DNA of 64,000 nucleotides from Prevotella jejuni. GTDB lineage: Bacteria; Bacteroidota; Bacteroidia; Bacteroidales; Bacteroidaceae. Under the pieces are notes generated by a model that had not been told where the DNA came from, did no database searches, and worked only from the letters and a program-made list of their open reading frames with translations. The stretch spans positions 24,431 through 88,430 of the forward strand of contig NZ_FZNZ01000016.1 of assembly GCF_900187995.1 (NCBI RefSeq), written 5' to 3'. The position numbers and the translations under genes are program-made. Position 1 is the first letter of the stretch. Each line of letters opens with the position of its first letter. Positions 46,042 through 55,380 of the stretch are shown here, piece by piece.

Positions 46042-46114
46042 TTGCGGGTGCAGGACTCGAACATGCGACCTCCAGGTTATGAGCCTGGCGAGCTACCAAC
46101 TGCTCCAACCCGCG
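46042..46114 (-). tRNA. initiator tRNA-fMet (CAU)
   Basis: The minus strand reads CGCGGGT...ACCCGCAA with the D-arm GAGCAGTTGGTAGCTC, anticodon loop CTCATAA in a CCAGG/CCTGG stem and T-arm ending in TTCGAGT. Position 1 is C opposite A72, the unpaired C-A end that marks initiator tRNA. CCA is not encoded. A promoter element lies upstream. Confidence 0.93.
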
Positions 46115-46170
46115 ATATTAACCATTGTCAATCCTTCAATAAACCGTAGTGTATTTCCGAATTGCGAGTG

Positions 46171-46178
46171 CAAAGGTA
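46171..46178 (-). promoter_or_regulatory. tRNA-fMet promoter -7 element
   Basis: CAAAGGTA on + reads TACCTTTG on minus, 57 bp before the tRNA 5' end. Confidence 0.65.
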
Positions 46179-46216
46179 GGCATTTAATGCCAAACTGCCA
46201 AAGAATTATACATTAT

Positions 46217-47158
46217 TTAACATACTATCCACTCCGCCCCCGCCGCTTCAAGGCTCTCACGACTGCCATTTCCATAGGTTACTCCGCACGTATGTGTACC
46301 TGCATTGCGCCCCATAAGGATGTCGAATTCGGTGTCACCTACCACGAGTGCCTCATGCGGTTCGACGTTGAAACAACGCAAGGTGAGGAGCACTGGCTCG
46401 GCTGCGGGCTTCTTATTGACCACATTGTCAGCACCAACAAGAAAGCTGATATAGTTTGTGAGCTTCAAATCAGTCATCAGTTTAACAAGCGAACTACGGT
46501 TGCGACTACTCGCTACCGACATCCTAATACCCATAGCAATCAGCCTATCAAGCGTTTCAAAGACCCCCGGGAAAATCGTGACAGCCCCCGGCACGTTCTT
46601 TATATTGAATATTTCGCTATACACCTCGGCACACTCTTCCGCCTTCTCGTCGGTCATTGGGATGATAGAAGAGAAACATTCTTTCAGTGGAAGACCAATG
46701 GTTCGAGCACACTCCTCACGTGTTCGCTTCGGAAGGTGTAACTTCTCGATCGTTGCAAGCATCGTATCAGTAATCAACTGTTGCGAGTCTCCGAGCGTAC
46801 CATCAAAGTCGAAGATGACAAGACGTACACCAGCAAGGATATTGGGGTTCGTGAACAGGTCTGGACAACAACGTGGCCTTGCTTCGTCAACAGCCTCAAC
46901 AGCCTTCGACTTAGACAGCTTTTTCCTTTTAAGATAGCCCTTCACACGCTTATAACCCTCCTTACCAAGAATCGCAACACCGGTGTATTGAAAGGTTTTC
47001 GCCAGTCCGAAGAACGCGGTAAAGAGTATGCCCTTTGTCGCTGTAGACACTGGGAAAAACACTTGCACAAAGGAGAGTGCATAGAAAGGAAGGCACATCA
47101 GGAGTACGATAACCCCTGTGCGAAACGATAGTTGTTGAAGTTTACTCTTAATAGACAT
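46217..47158 (-). CDS. membrane-anchored HAD family phosphatase (phosphoglycolate phosphatase-like)
   Basis: The ATG at 47158 (MSIKSKLQQLS) is preferred. The frame is open 25 codons further, but that part is poor coding sequence. An N-terminal region has one or two hydrophobic helices (TGVIVLLMCLPFYALSFVQ) and GKEGYKRVKGYLKRKK. A complete HAD domain follows: VIFDFDGTLGDS (nucleophile Asp), SVASSRNRSS, VNKKPAAEP (Lys) and VVGDTEFDILMGRNAG (acidic pair). The fused membrane part is unusual for this enzyme class. A substrate cannot be named. Confidence 0.85.
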   Translation of the reverse strand: MSIKSKLQQLSFRTGVIVLLMCLPFYALSFVQVFFPVSTATKGILFTAFFGLAKTFQYTGVAILGKEGYKRVKGYLKRKKLSKSKAVEAVDEARPRCCPDLFTNPNILAGVRLVIFDFDGTLGDSQQLITDTMLATIEKLHLPKRTREECARTIGLPLKECFSSIIPMTDEKAEECAEVYSEIFNIKNVPGAVTIFPGVFETLDRLIAMGIRMSVASSRNRSSLVKLMTDLKLTNYISFLVGADNVVNKKPAAEPVLLTLRCFNVEPHEALVVGDTEFDILMGRNAGTHTCGVTYGNGSRESLEAAGAEWIVC

Positions 47159-47262
47159 ATTCTGTTCGAACCATATAAACCGTTCTGTCAAAAGTAGACA
47201 ACGCATAACACGTCTCTTACTGATAATCCCCACCTTGACAGACTTGGATTAATTTCAAGCTA

Positions 47263-47270
47263 CAAAAGTA
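47263..47270 (-). promoter_or_regulatory. promoter -7 element of the HAD gene
   Basis: CAAAAGTA on + reads TACTTTTG on minus, 105 bp before the preferred ATG. Confidence 0.5.
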
Positions 47271-47377
47271 AGTAAAATCTTCCTAATAACCCCCAAACCT
47301 ATCCTTATATATAGTAAAAAAGGAAAGAGAAGCACAATTTCTACAGTTGTGCTTTCGCACATTCCAACAATTATTAG

Positions 47378-47385
47378 TAAATTTG
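47378..47385 (+). promoter_or_regulatory. promoter -7 element of the LacI-type gene
   Basis: TAAATTTG followed by CACGG, 36 bp before the ATG at 47421. It is divergent from the HAD promoter. Confidence 0.6.
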
Positions 47386-47420
47386 CACGGTAAAAAGTAA
47401 TATATTCATTTCCCCTATTT

Positions 47421-48485
47421 ATGGCAGAAAAGATTAGGATAAAGGACATTGCAGAACGTGCAGGAGTAAGCGTAGGAACGGTTGACAGGGTATTACATAA
47501 ACGTCCGAACGTATCGGAAGTAGCACTGAAGAAGGTAGAGAAGGTGCTAAAGGAGATGAATTACCAACCGAATGTATATGCAAGTGCACTCGCTTACAAC
47601 AAGAGTTACAAGTTCTATTGTCTAATCCCCAAACATAGTAGTGAGGCTTATTGGGAAGAGATAGAGGTAGGGGCTATGAAGGCAGTCGAGGCTCGCAGGG
47701 ACTTTTATATTGACTTAGAGATTATGTATTACAGCCGTCTTGACTCCCACTCGTTTGTTGAAACCTATCAAAAATGCCTAAGGAAGAACCCAGACGGAGT
47801 AATCCTCGTGCCTACAACATTAGAACTTACACGGCAGTTCACAGAGGAGTTACACGATAGGAACATACCCTTCATTCTGCTTGACTCCTTTATGCCATCG
47901 CTGCAACCACTGTCCTTTTATGGGCAGGACTCCATTCAGAGCGGTCATTTCGCAGCCAAGATGCTTATGCTCATAGCACAGAGAGAGAAGAGCATCATGC
48001 TCATGAAGCAGACAAAAGATGGGAAAATGGCAAGTAGACAACAGGCGAATCGTGAGGTGGGGTTCCGCAACTATATGCAAGAGAACTATCCTGACATTAA
48101 GATACTGGAGGTTAATCTACCCTTGGATGAGGAGAGGAAGCGTTATGACCATATCTTAGAGAAATTCTTTAGTGAGCATCCTGAGGTGCACCATTGTATC
48201 ACCTTTAATTCTAAAGCACATATCGTCGGTAAGTTCCTACTGAAGACTCGTCGCAAGAACGTGCAGATTATGGGCTATGACGTGGTGCATAAGAATGCTG
48301 ACTGTCTGCGAGATGGTTCCATATCGTTCCTTATTGCGCAGCATGCCTACCAACAAGGCTACTTCAGTGTAGACTCCCTTTTCCGTGCATTGGTGCTGAA
48401 GAAAAAGGTAGAACCAGTCAACTATATGCCTATCGACCTGTTGACAAGGGAGAACATAGACTTCTATCATAGGGAATGGGGGTAA
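47421..48485 (+). CDS. LacI family transcriptional regulator
   Basis: A 354-residue regulator. The N-terminal helix-turn-helix is IKDIAERAGVSVGTVDRVLH (residues 6-25) with the hinge helix ALKKVEKVLKEMNYQPN. The rest is a periplasmic-binding-protein-like sensor (KFYCLIPKHSSEAYW, DGVILVPTT, FILLDSFMP, MGYDVVHKNADCLRDG) ending in FLIAQHAYQQGYFSV. The GTVDRVLH form is common in Bacteroidota sugar-type regulators. No sugar operon lies downstream, only NhaC after a repeat spacer, so the target is unclear. Confidence 0.92.
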   Translation: MAEKIRIKDIAERAGVSVGTVDRVLHKRPNVSEVALKKVEKVLKEMNYQPNVYASALAYNKSYKFYCLIPKHSSEAYWEEIEVGAMKAVEARRDFYIDLEIMYYSRLDSHSFVETYQKCLRKNPDGVILVPTTLELTRQFTEELHDRNIPFILLDSFMPSLQPLSFYGQDSIQSGHFAAKMLMLIAQREKSIMLMKQTKDGKMASRQQANREVGFRNYMQENYPDIKILEVNLPLDEERKRYDHILEKFFSEHPEVHHCITFNSKAHIVGKFLLKTRRKNVQIMGYDVVHKNADCLRDGSISFLIAQHAYQQGYFSVDSLFRALVLKKKVEPVNYMPIDLLTRENIDFYHREWG

Positions 48486-48790
48486 GTTGGGACCTCCCCC
48501 GACCCCTCCGAAGGAGGGGAGAATAAGCCTGACAATGGCTGAAAGGAGGGTGGAGAAAGGTGGAAGGAGATATAATAAAAGATAGTGTAAACGCTTGAAG
48601 CAAGAGATGGTAACGCTTAGTACGAAAAAAGCGTAGGCCCAGTAGGAAAAGTGTTAAGCACGAGTACGAAAGCTGTTAAACATGAATACGAAAAGTGTTA
48701 AGCATGAGTATGAAAGCTGTTAAGTACGAGTATGAAAGGAGGGGACGTCAGATTAGGGCCGTTTTGATGGTTTTGATAAGACTATAAGAC
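48486..48790. repeat. hairpin and 22 bp alternating tandem repeat
   Basis: CCCCTCCGAAGGAGGGG at about 48503-48519 is the same hairpin as at 36300-36316. Four exact 22 bp units follow at 48650, 48672, 48694 and 48716 (AGTGTTAAGCACGAGTACG and GCTGTTAAACATGAATACG types alternating), with degraded copies before them. Confidence 0.85.
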
Positions 48791-48922
48791 CATCACCATG
48801 GATATAAGACTGCCCAGACATGACGCATCAATAGGCGACAGTTGGCACGAGTCAACGACACACTATCATTCAATAGAGGCACAAGAACCTCTATAGAAAG
48901 CATTAAATACGCAATAGAAAGC

Positions 48923-50206
48923 ATGACAGAAAATAAGAAAGGACTCCTTGCTTTGAGTCCATTGCTGGTATTCATCGTTCTATACTTAGTCACCTCAATC
49001 GTTTCAGGCGACTTCTATAAGGTGCCAATAACCGTTGCCTTCATGGTATCGAGTATCTTTGCTATCGCCATATCAGGGGGCTTTCCACTCGCAAAACGTA
49101 TTGAGATATACTCTAAGGGAGCCAGTACAGATAACATGATGATGATGTTATGGATATTTGTACTTGCTGGTGCCTTCGCTAACTCGGCAAAGGATATGGG
49201 GAGCATCGATGCTACAGTCAACCTAACTCTCTCTGTTCTGCCCGACAACATGCTGCTTCCAGGACTCTTCTTAGCGGCTTGCTTCATCTCAATAAGCATC
49301 GGAACGAGTGTAGGAACTATCGTTGCACTAACGCCAATAGCCGCAGGTATAGCCACGTCAACCAACAGTTCGCTGCCTTTCGTGGTCGCTATCGTGGTCG
49401 GAGGGTCGTTCTTTGGCGACAACCTATCGTTCATCAGCGATACAACAGTCGTCGCTACAAGGACACAAGAGTGCAAGATGGCAGATAAGTTCAAGGTCAA
49501 CTTCTTCATTGTAGCACCTGCTGCTGTCCTCATCCTATTAGGTTATGTGTTCATGGGAAGGGACATCCACACCGTAGGACAGGCCTCACACGTCGACTTC
49601 TATAGGGTTATTCCTTACATGGCCGTGCTTATCTGCGCTGTTTTCGGTATGAATGTGATGGCCGTTCTGACCATTGGTCTTGTCCTCACAGGCGCTATTG
49701 GCATCATTGATGGCAGTTACGACCTCTACGGATGGTTTGGTAGTATGGGCAAAGGTATCACCGGCATGGGCGAGCTAATAATCATCACGATGATGGCAGG
49801 CGGTATGTTAGAGATCATCCGAGAGAATGGTGGCATCGACTACCTCATCAAGAAAATCACACGTCACGTCAGTAGCAAGCGTGGAGCAGAGTTAACAATA
49901 GCCTTCCTCGTCAGTTTAGTAGATATCTGTACAGCTAATAATACAGTCGCGATCCTCACCGTTGGCGGTATAGCCAAGCAGATTGGCGACCGTTACGGAG
50001 TAGATAAACGCAAGGCAGCCAGCATCCTCGACACCTTCTCTTGCTGTGCTCAAGGTCTGATACCATACGGTGCTCAGATACTGATGGCGGCTGGCTTGGC
50101 CAAAATCAACCCCGTTAGCATCGTTCCCTTCCTGTATTATCCGATGGCATTAGGCATCACCGCCCTACTCTCCATCCTCTTCCATTACCCCCGCCGATAC
50201 TCATAA
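48923..50206 (+). CDS. NhaC family Na+/H+ antiporter
   Basis: The ATG at 48923 (MTENKKGLLALSPLLVF) is preferred. The longer frame begins at a TTG 27 codons earlier. About 427 residues with roughly eleven helices. Typical NhaC stretches are GTSVGTIVALTPIAAGIA, VGGSFFGDNLSFISDTTVVA (charged and polar residues within the membrane) and the C-terminal repeat DICTANNTVAILTVGGIAK with FSCCAQGLIPYGAQ. It exports sodium in exchange for protons or related substrates. Confidence 0.88.
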   Translation: MTENKKGLLALSPLLVFIVLYLVTSIVSGDFYKVPITVAFMVSSIFAIAISGGFPLAKRIEIYSKGASTDNMMMMLWIFVLAGAFANSAKDMGSIDATVNLTLSVLPDNMLLPGLFLAACFISISIGTSVGTIVALTPIAAGIATSTNSSLPFVVAIVVGGSFFGDNLSFISDTTVVATRTQECKMADKFKVNFFIVAPAAVLILLGYVFMGRDIHTVGQASHVDFYRVIPYMAVLICAVFGMNVMAVLTIGLVLTGAIGIIDGSYDLYGWFGSMGKGITGMGELIIITMMAGGMLEIIRENGGIDYLIKKITRHVSSKRGAELTIAFLVSLVDICTANNTVAILTVGGIAKQIGDRYGVDKRKAASILDTFSCCAQGLIPYGAQILMAAGLAKINPVSIVPFLYYPMALGITALLSILFHYPRRYS

Positions 50207-50353
50207 CATATCATCAACACCCTCCATCAACACCCAACAACACTCTCCATCAACACCCAACACCCATCACTCAACACCCAACAACACCCATCACTCAACA
50301 CCCGACAACACCATCCATCAACACCCAACACTCATCACCTAACACCCAACCCC
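50207..50353. repeat. CAACACC/CATCACC microsatellite
   Basis: About 140 bp of CATCAACACCC and AACACCCAACA words separate nhaC from the next gene and run up to its ATG, as before tatD. Confidence 0.85.
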
Positions 50354-51193
50354 ATGCAACCAATAGAATCATCCGGGATGGACATCATCCAACGCAACTT
50401 CTTTCGTATCCTCTGTTCAGGCGCTTTCGGCACACAGTCGAGCCTCGAACCGATGTCAGCCTTCAAGTGGAGACGACTCATACAGATGGTGGAAGCACAA
50501 CAGGTAATGCCCATCTTCACCAATGGTATCGCTCGTCACTCCATGGACGAAGGCCTTAACCTACCAGAGAGCATCATTACCGACATCAAAGCAAAGCAAG
50601 AAGAGCGCAAGACACTGACTGCAAGAATACCGAAGACCGTCAGACTTAGCAACTCACTACTTAATCGACGACTAAAGAGCCTCATCTATAATGAGCTCCA
50701 CAGTATCGACACCTCCATCGAAGCCCTCGACCTTTTAAAGCTCATTGTGTCTAATTCAGAGACCATGTTCACACGTGGCATGAACTTAGGAGGTATCATC
50801 ACGATGGGCGAATACCTAAGGACACGTGGCAACAAGGTAGACTTCGTGAAGCTTGAGAACTGGCTGAACACCTTACAACTAAGTGCGATGGCAGAGCTAC
50901 AAGGCAATGTACTCATCTCCGTCTTTGGCTTTGAAGAAGACGAGATACCCTTTGTCACGAAGACTGACCCTAATGCTTATCGACTCACACTACGCAGTAT
51001 TTCAGACTTGGCAAGGGACACTGCGCATGAATGGCACTTCAAACAAAACGCTGCAGGGTTTGTTCAAAACAACAACACAGTGCTCCAACGCAACGTACGA
51101 CGCAGTCTTCGCTACGTTAGATATGCACCCATCGAGACGACAAGTAACTTCGTTCGCAACTTCGTTAGAAGCCTTTCTGAAATAGAGGAATAG
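50354..51193 (+). CDS. uncharacterised protein, weakly nucleotidyltransferase-like at the N-terminus
   Basis: A 279-residue soluble protein without signal peptide or membrane helix. The N-terminus (FFRILCSGAFG, WRRLIQMVEAQQVMPIFTNGI) loosely recalls the opening of uncharacterised nucleotidyltransferase-family proteins of Bacteroidota, but no GS-x-D-type active site follows. The middle is helical (LLKLIVSNSETMFTRGMNL), and the C-terminus has arginine-rich repeats (RNVRRSLRYVRYAP, NFVRNFVRSLSE). The start ATG follows a microsatellite. An alternative is the ATG eight codons on. Confidence 0.55.
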   Translation: MQPIESSGMDIIQRNFFRILCSGAFGTQSSLEPMSAFKWRRLIQMVEAQQVMPIFTNGIARHSMDEGLNLPESIITDIKAKQEERKTLTARIPKTVRLSNSLLNRRLKSLIYNELHSIDTSIEALDLLKLIVSNSETMFTRGMNLGGIITMGEYLRTRGNKVDFVKLENWLNTLQLSAMAELQGNVLISVFGFEEDEIPFVTKTDPNAYRLTLRSISDLARDTAHEWHFKQNAAGFVQNNNTVLQRNVRRSLRYVRYAPIETTSNFVRNFVRSLSEIEE

Positions 51194-51209
51194 CCTTGTT
51201 CAACCATAG

Positions 51210-51247
51210 AGAAAGCCTTGCCCCAAGCGGACAAGGCTTTCTTATTT
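51210..51247 (+). terminator. intrinsic terminator
   Basis: AGAAAGCCTTG at 51210-51220 pairs with CAAGGCTTTC at 51232-51241, followed by TTATTTT, 17 bp after the stop. Confidence 0.85.
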
Positions 51248-51311
51248 TAGTTAAATAAGTAGTTTTTCTACACTTTTCACCCTCATTAAGCTTTTTATCA
51301 GATATTTTTTG

Positions 51312-51319
51312 TATCTTTG
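51312..51319 (+). promoter_or_regulatory. promoter -7 element of the GH20 gene
   Basis: TATCTTTG, followed by TCCGTGG, 62 bp before the ATG at 51381. Confidence 0.6.
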
Positions 51320-51380
51320 TCCGTGGATAGTTAGAATCCAGAATATAAAAACCTAAATACAAAACATTCGTTTAATCAAG

Positions 51381-52991
51381 ATGAAGAAAATCTTACTATC
51401 AGTGGCATTGATGGTAGCGAGCATCTCGCTTCATGCCACAGATGCGAACTATCAGGTAGTTCCTCTCCCACAGAGTGTCACTGCTGAGAAGGGTGCACCA
51501 TTCGTTTTAGAAGTTTTCACCTCTATCAACGTAGCCAGCAAAGATGATGCTATGCGCCGTAATGGTGAGTTTTTGAAACAGTATATCACGGAGGCTACGG
51601 GTATTACTCTCGATGATCAGAACAAGAAGGGGAACACTATCATCTTAAAGCTCAACCCAAAGATTGAGAATGAAGAGGGTTATGTCATCACCATCAAGGC
51701 TAAAACTATCACAATAGAAGGCAAGACGCCACGTGGTGTATTCTATGGTGTGCAGACCCTTCGCAAGTCTTTACCATTAGAGAAAGCCAAGAGCGTCACC
51801 TTCCCTGCAGCCCGTATCGTTGACTATCCACGCTTCGGCTATCGTGGTACGATGCTCGACTGTGCTCGTCACTACTTCAAGATGGACTTTATCAAAGAGT
51901 TCATTGACATGTTGGCCCTCCACAATATCAACACCTTCCATTGGCATTTAACAGAAGACCAGGGCTGGCGTGTGCAGATTGATCGCTATCCTAAGTTGAC
52001 TGAGATAGGCTCAAAGCGTGCGCAGACCGTCATCGGTCGTATGACAGGACTCTATGATGACACACCTTACGGAGGCTATTATACAAAGGACGAGATGCGT
52101 GAGGTTGTCAAATATGCTGCTGATCGATATATCACAGTAATCCCTGAAATCGACATGCCAGGCCACATGCTCGGTGCATTGGCTGCCTATCCAGAGCTTG
52201 GATGTACGGGTGGTCCATACAAGGTAGCCGAGCAATGGGGTGTATTCCCAGACATTCTCTGTGCTGGAAACCCTAAGACTTACGAGTTCGTAAACAATGT
52301 CTTAGACGAAATCGTTGATATTTTCCCATCTAAGTATATCCATATTGGAGGCGACGAGGCCCCACGTGTGCGTTGGCAACACTGTCCTCGCTGTCAAGCT
52401 GAGATTAAGCGTTTAGGCTTGAAGGGCTCTAACGGTTTCTCTGCTGAGGCTCAGTTGCAAGCTTACTTCATGAATCAAGTGGCCAAGCACTTGGAGTCTA
52501 AGGGTCGTAACATCATCGGTTGGGATGAGATCTTAGAGGGTGATGTAGACAAGGGGACGACTGTCATGAGTTGGCGTGGCGTCAATGGCGGTATTGAAGC
52601 GGCTAAGCGTGGATTGGATGCCATCATGACTCCAACCACTTACTATTACCTTGATTTCTATCAGAAGCCTGATAATCGCATGATTCTCATCGGTAATATG
52701 CTCCCTGTAGAGACAACTTACAGCTACAACCCAGTGCCCGACGACGCTGCACCAGAGTTGAAGAAGCATGTTAAGGGAGTTCAGGCTAACCTATGGACAG
52801 AGTATATTATCGGTCGCGACCTCGCCTTCTTCCAGATCCTCCCACGTGTTGCTGCAATGGCAGAGACGGCTTGGACGGAGAATAACAAGAAGGACTTTGC
52901 TTCTTTCAAGACCCGTGAAACTCGTCTGAATGAGCTTTACAAACACTTCGGATGGAAGACTTGCCAAGATCTCTACAAAGAAAAGAAGTAA
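51381..52991 (+). CDS. GH20 beta-N-acetylhexosaminidase, exported
   Basis: Removes terminal GlcNAc or GalNAc from glycans by substrate-assisted catalysis. The 536-residue protein has signal peptide MKKILLSVALMVASISLHA and a GH20b N-terminal domain (YQVVPLPQSV). The catalytic barrel has FGYRGTMLDCARHYF, FHWHLTEDQGWRV, EIDMPGHM and the acid/base pair D325-E326 in HIGGDEAPRVRW, then GWDEILEGD and QANLWTEYI. It probably acts in the periplasm or at the surface on host mucin or peptidoglycan sugars. Confidence 0.95.
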   Translation: MKKILLSVALMVASISLHATDANYQVVPLPQSVTAEKGAPFVLEVFTSINVASKDDAMRRNGEFLKQYITEATGITLDDQNKKGNTIILKLNPKIENEEGYVITIKAKTITIEGKTPRGVFYGVQTLRKSLPLEKAKSVTFPAARIVDYPRFGYRGTMLDCARHYFKMDFIKEFIDMLALHNINTFHWHLTEDQGWRVQIDRYPKLTEIGSKRAQTVIGRMTGLYDDTPYGGYYTKDEMREVVKYAADRYITVIPEIDMPGHMLGALAAYPELGCTGGPYKVAEQWGVFPDILCAGNPKTYEFVNNVLDEIVDIFPSKYIHIGGDEAPRVRWQHCPRCQAEIKRLGLKGSNGFSAEAQLQAYFMNQVAKHLESKGRNIIGWDEILEGDVDKGTTVMSWRGVNGGIEAAKRGLDAIMTPTTYYYLDFYQKPDNRMILIGNMLPVETTYSYNPVPDDAAPELKKHVKGVQANLWTEYIIGRDLAFFQILPRVAAMAETAWTENNKKDFASFKTRETRLNELYKHFGWKTCQDLYKEKK

Positions 52992-53050
52992 TTACGATGG
53001 TGTTTTAATATCATCTAATTCGTGTTTTAAGTTTTACAATAGATTCTGCT

Positions 53051-53096
53051 GACAGGGTGTGGGGGCTCTCCCCATATCTTGTCGGCTTTCTTTTTG
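53051..53096 (+). terminator. probable terminator after the GH20 gene
   Basis: GACAGGGTGTGGGG pairs with CCCCATATCTTGTC across a short loop, followed by CTTTCTTTTTG. The stem is imperfect. Confidence 0.6.
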
Positions 53097-53232
53097 TTTG
53101 CTAACAGACTGTTTGTCGATTAGATAGCGACCTCATTAACCACGAGGACAGATAGGAGTAATAAATCTTATCCTATCGTTTTCTACTACTGACTGAGGTT
53201 TTTTAGCTTTGTATTCAATATCCTTTCCTGTT

Positions 53233-53482
53233 GAAATATCCTTACAAAACACACAAGAGATTGCTTGTAAAAAAGGGGTGTAATCATCCCCTTGCCACCG
53301 CATACAAGTCATTTGTTTTCAAGAAGTTACACGATTGCAAAGGAGAAGGGCCTCCTCAAGGGTCGAGAACATGCCCTTCAAGGGGCAAGAAGGGCGTCTT
53401 CTACGAGCAAGAGGGGCGTCTTCTTCATGCTTGTAAAGCCTCTTCTAAAATCAAGAGAGAAAATATCTTTACAAAAGAAGGC
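53233..53482 (+). repeat. family A element, copy 7
   Basis: Left end GAAATATCCTTACAAAACAC at 53234 and right end GAAAATATCTTTACAAAAG near 53460, similar to each other. Inside are GGAGAAGGGCCTCCTCAAG, GAGAACATGCCCTTC, AAGAAGGGCGTCTTCTACG and AAGAGGGGCGTCTTCTTCA. The reading frame crossing this region is not considered a gene. The rest of 53096-53589 shows nothing recognisable. Confidence 0.7.
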
Positions 53483-53589
53483 GTAAGCGTAGGGAAAACA
53501 AACGCATCTCGCAATCTGCACCCATCCATCAGTACGATAGTTCAACATCGCCAACACGCAACAAACAAGCGGCTTATCGAACGACTGTA

Positions 53590-55320
53590 TTAGAAGCAAT
53601 GGCGTTTAAGGAACTCCTCATACTGATTGCGATAACCATTGAAGACATTGATGTCTACCCCGCCGTGGATGCCTCGCACCGTCCCGTCAGGACTCAACTG
53701 CCAGTAGGCAAGTTTGAAATTCGGCTTATACTCGCCATAACGAGCTATCCAAACGTGATAGTTATCACCTAAGTCGGGGGCTAAGGGCATATAGGTGTTG
53801 GCGAATACTTGGCTGATATAGAGTATCGGACGCTTACCGGTATGCTTATAGACATAGCTCATCCACGCTCGAATATGATGGAACATCACAGCCGCACCAC
53901 CCATTGCTGCTATCTGTGCATCAGACGGTTCGACATCTAAGACAGGTGGTAGGTCGCCTTTCAAGAACCTACTGTACTTTAAGAAATACTTAGCTTGTGC
54001 CGTACCAGCCGACTTCGTTGAGAAGAAATGGTAGCTTCCTGTACGAATACCATGCGCACGTGCGGCCTTGTAGTCGGCTCCGTAGTAGGCATTCAACATC
54101 GTACAGCCCTCTGTTGACTTGACGTAAGCGAACGAAACAGGATAGTCTACCTTCCCCTTAATAGTCTTCGTACTCAGCGTACCGAGGTCGATGATGCGCA
54201 GTCTGTCCCAATGTATCTTATAGACCTTACCCTGGTCTTCGTGCTGATAACGCGACAGGTCGATGCCATAGACACGGTCGGGATTATACGTAAGTCGCTC
54301 ACCCTTAAACACATTCGCTTTCCATTCGCCCACTTGTAGATACTCATGTGGGGCCACATAGATGCCAAATCCGTTCCGTTTTCCACCTGTCCAATGACCG
54401 TCGTAGTAGCTTCCATCGTCGCCAAAATACTTTCCATAACCGTTGGGCACACCCTTCTCCATCTCGCCCACGTATCGGCCACCTTCAAAACGAACGCCTA
54501 CTAAGAGATTGCCGACTATCCTACTATGACGAGTATAGTACCGCTTCAATGCCGCTAAACCACCCGCTTTCTGCAAAGGAGTGAAGACACCGAGCGGTGT
54601 TGACGCATCCTCCGTCTGTAAGAGTACACTTCCTTGCTCCTTATCAGTCTCAAGTCGGTTGCAAGCAATGCCTTTCTCTTTCTTTGATGACGGCAGAAGG
54701 GTGTAACGATTGAGCTGAAGAATACGCAGACGGGCTGAGGTAGCGAGCGTGGAGTCTAACACCTTGATAATTCTTCGTAGTGAGTCCATCGCTTGTACGA
54801 CCTCCGCATTATAGTCGGCAACCTTATTGTAGCCATAATCCTGTACACTATGAACACGCAGATAATAGCCCATCTCGTTGCGTTTGGTCTGTAGTCCGTC
54901 TAACTCTCCGTCCATCTTTGCCACCGTCTGACGCAGGAGTTGCTGCACGCCGACGCCCTTCAAGTTGACTATCGTTGATGGTCGATAGTCCCATCGGATA
55001 AGAATACGACCCCGACAAGACGGTATGAGGGGCCAACGATTGACCCAATAGCCTTGTTGTCGGACGCTACGTGTTGGGATAGAGTCCTTGTTCACCGAAC
55101 CACTGACAAATGATGAGTCAGCATAATCGGCAAAGTAGGCCACGGTCTTGCCGTCTGCCTCTACAGCATAATACGTCTCTTGACTAACGGAAACACCGCA
55201 TTTATCCACCTCTTCCACTGAAGGAGGCAGACAACGAAAGATGATATATATAAATAGGAGAGCAAGTACAATACCAGCTCCTACATACTTTATTCGCCAC
55301 TGAAGGCTCGTACTAAACAT
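53590..55320 (-). CDS. MORN-repeat/GH25 lysozyme fusion, membrane-anchored
   Basis: A 576-residue protein. An N-terminal helix (about 14-31, AGIVLALLFIYIIFRCL) probably anchors it in the inner membrane. A ~230-residue region with coiled-coil parts is unassigned. About 295-350 holds three MORN-type units (GGRYVGEMEKGVPNGYGKY, DGSYYDGHWTGGKRNGFG, EYLQVGEWKANVFKGE). The C-terminal GH25 domain begins at YGIDLSRYQ and includes YVKSTEGCT, GSYHFFS, PVLDVEPSD (Asp-Glu), YISQVFANTY and VDINVFNGY. It is the second GH25 in the window. MORN fused to lysozyme is uncommon. Confidence 0.85.
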   Translation of the reverse strand: MFSTSLQWRIKYVGAGIVLALLFIYIIFRCLPPSVEEVDKCGVSVSQETYYAVEADGKTVAYFADYADSSFVSGSVNKDSIPTRSVRQQGYWVNRWPLIPSCRGRILIRWDYRPSTIVNLKGVGVQQLLRQTVAKMDGELDGLQTKRNEMGYYLRVHSVQDYGYNKVADYNAEVVQAMDSLRRIIKVLDSTLATSARLRILQLNRYTLLPSSKKEKGIACNRLETDKEQGSVLLQTEDASTPLGVFTPLQKAGGLAALKRYYTRHSRIVGNLLVGVRFEGGRYVGEMEKGVPNGYGKYFGDDGSYYDGHWTGGKRNGFGIYVAPHEYLQVGEWKANVFKGERLTYNPDRVYGIDLSRYQHEDQGKVYKIHWDRLRIIDLGTLSTKTIKGKVDYPVSFAYVKSTEGCTMLNAYYGADYKAARAHGIRTGSYHFFSTKSAGTAQAKYFLKYSRFLKGDLPPVLDVEPSDAQIAAMGGAAVMFHHIRAWMSYVYKHTGKRPILYISQVFANTYMPLAPDLGDNYHVWIARYGEYKPNFKLAYWQLSPDGTVRGIHGGVDINVFNGYRNQYEEFLKRHCF

Positions 55321-55343
55321 TAAAAAAACCTTTAAAAACTTTG

Positions 55344-55351
55344 CAAAGTTA
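55344..55351 (-). promoter_or_regulatory. promoter -7 element of the MORN-GH25 gene
   Basis: CAAAGTTA on + reads TAACTTTG on minus, 24 bp before its ATG. It faces away from the plus-strand element at 55363-55370. Confidence 0.65.
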
Positions 55352-55362
55352 ATGATTATTTC

Positions 55363-55370
55363 TATCTTTG
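55363..55370 (+). promoter_or_regulatory. promoter -7 element of the metal-related operon
   Basis: TATCTTTG followed by CAGCC, only 11 bp before the ATG at 55381, giving a very short leader. No metal-responsive operator is recognised between the divergent elements. Confidence 0.65.
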
Positions 55371-55380
55371 CAGCCTATTT

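Noticed and set aside
46037..46741. 234-residue plus-strand frame
   Set aside because: Antisense to the HAD phosphatase and overlapping the tRNA-fMet. No domain is recognised.
53231..53593. 120-residue plus-strand frame
   Set aside because: It consists of a family A element, and its peptide is not shared with frames in the other copies in a consistent way.
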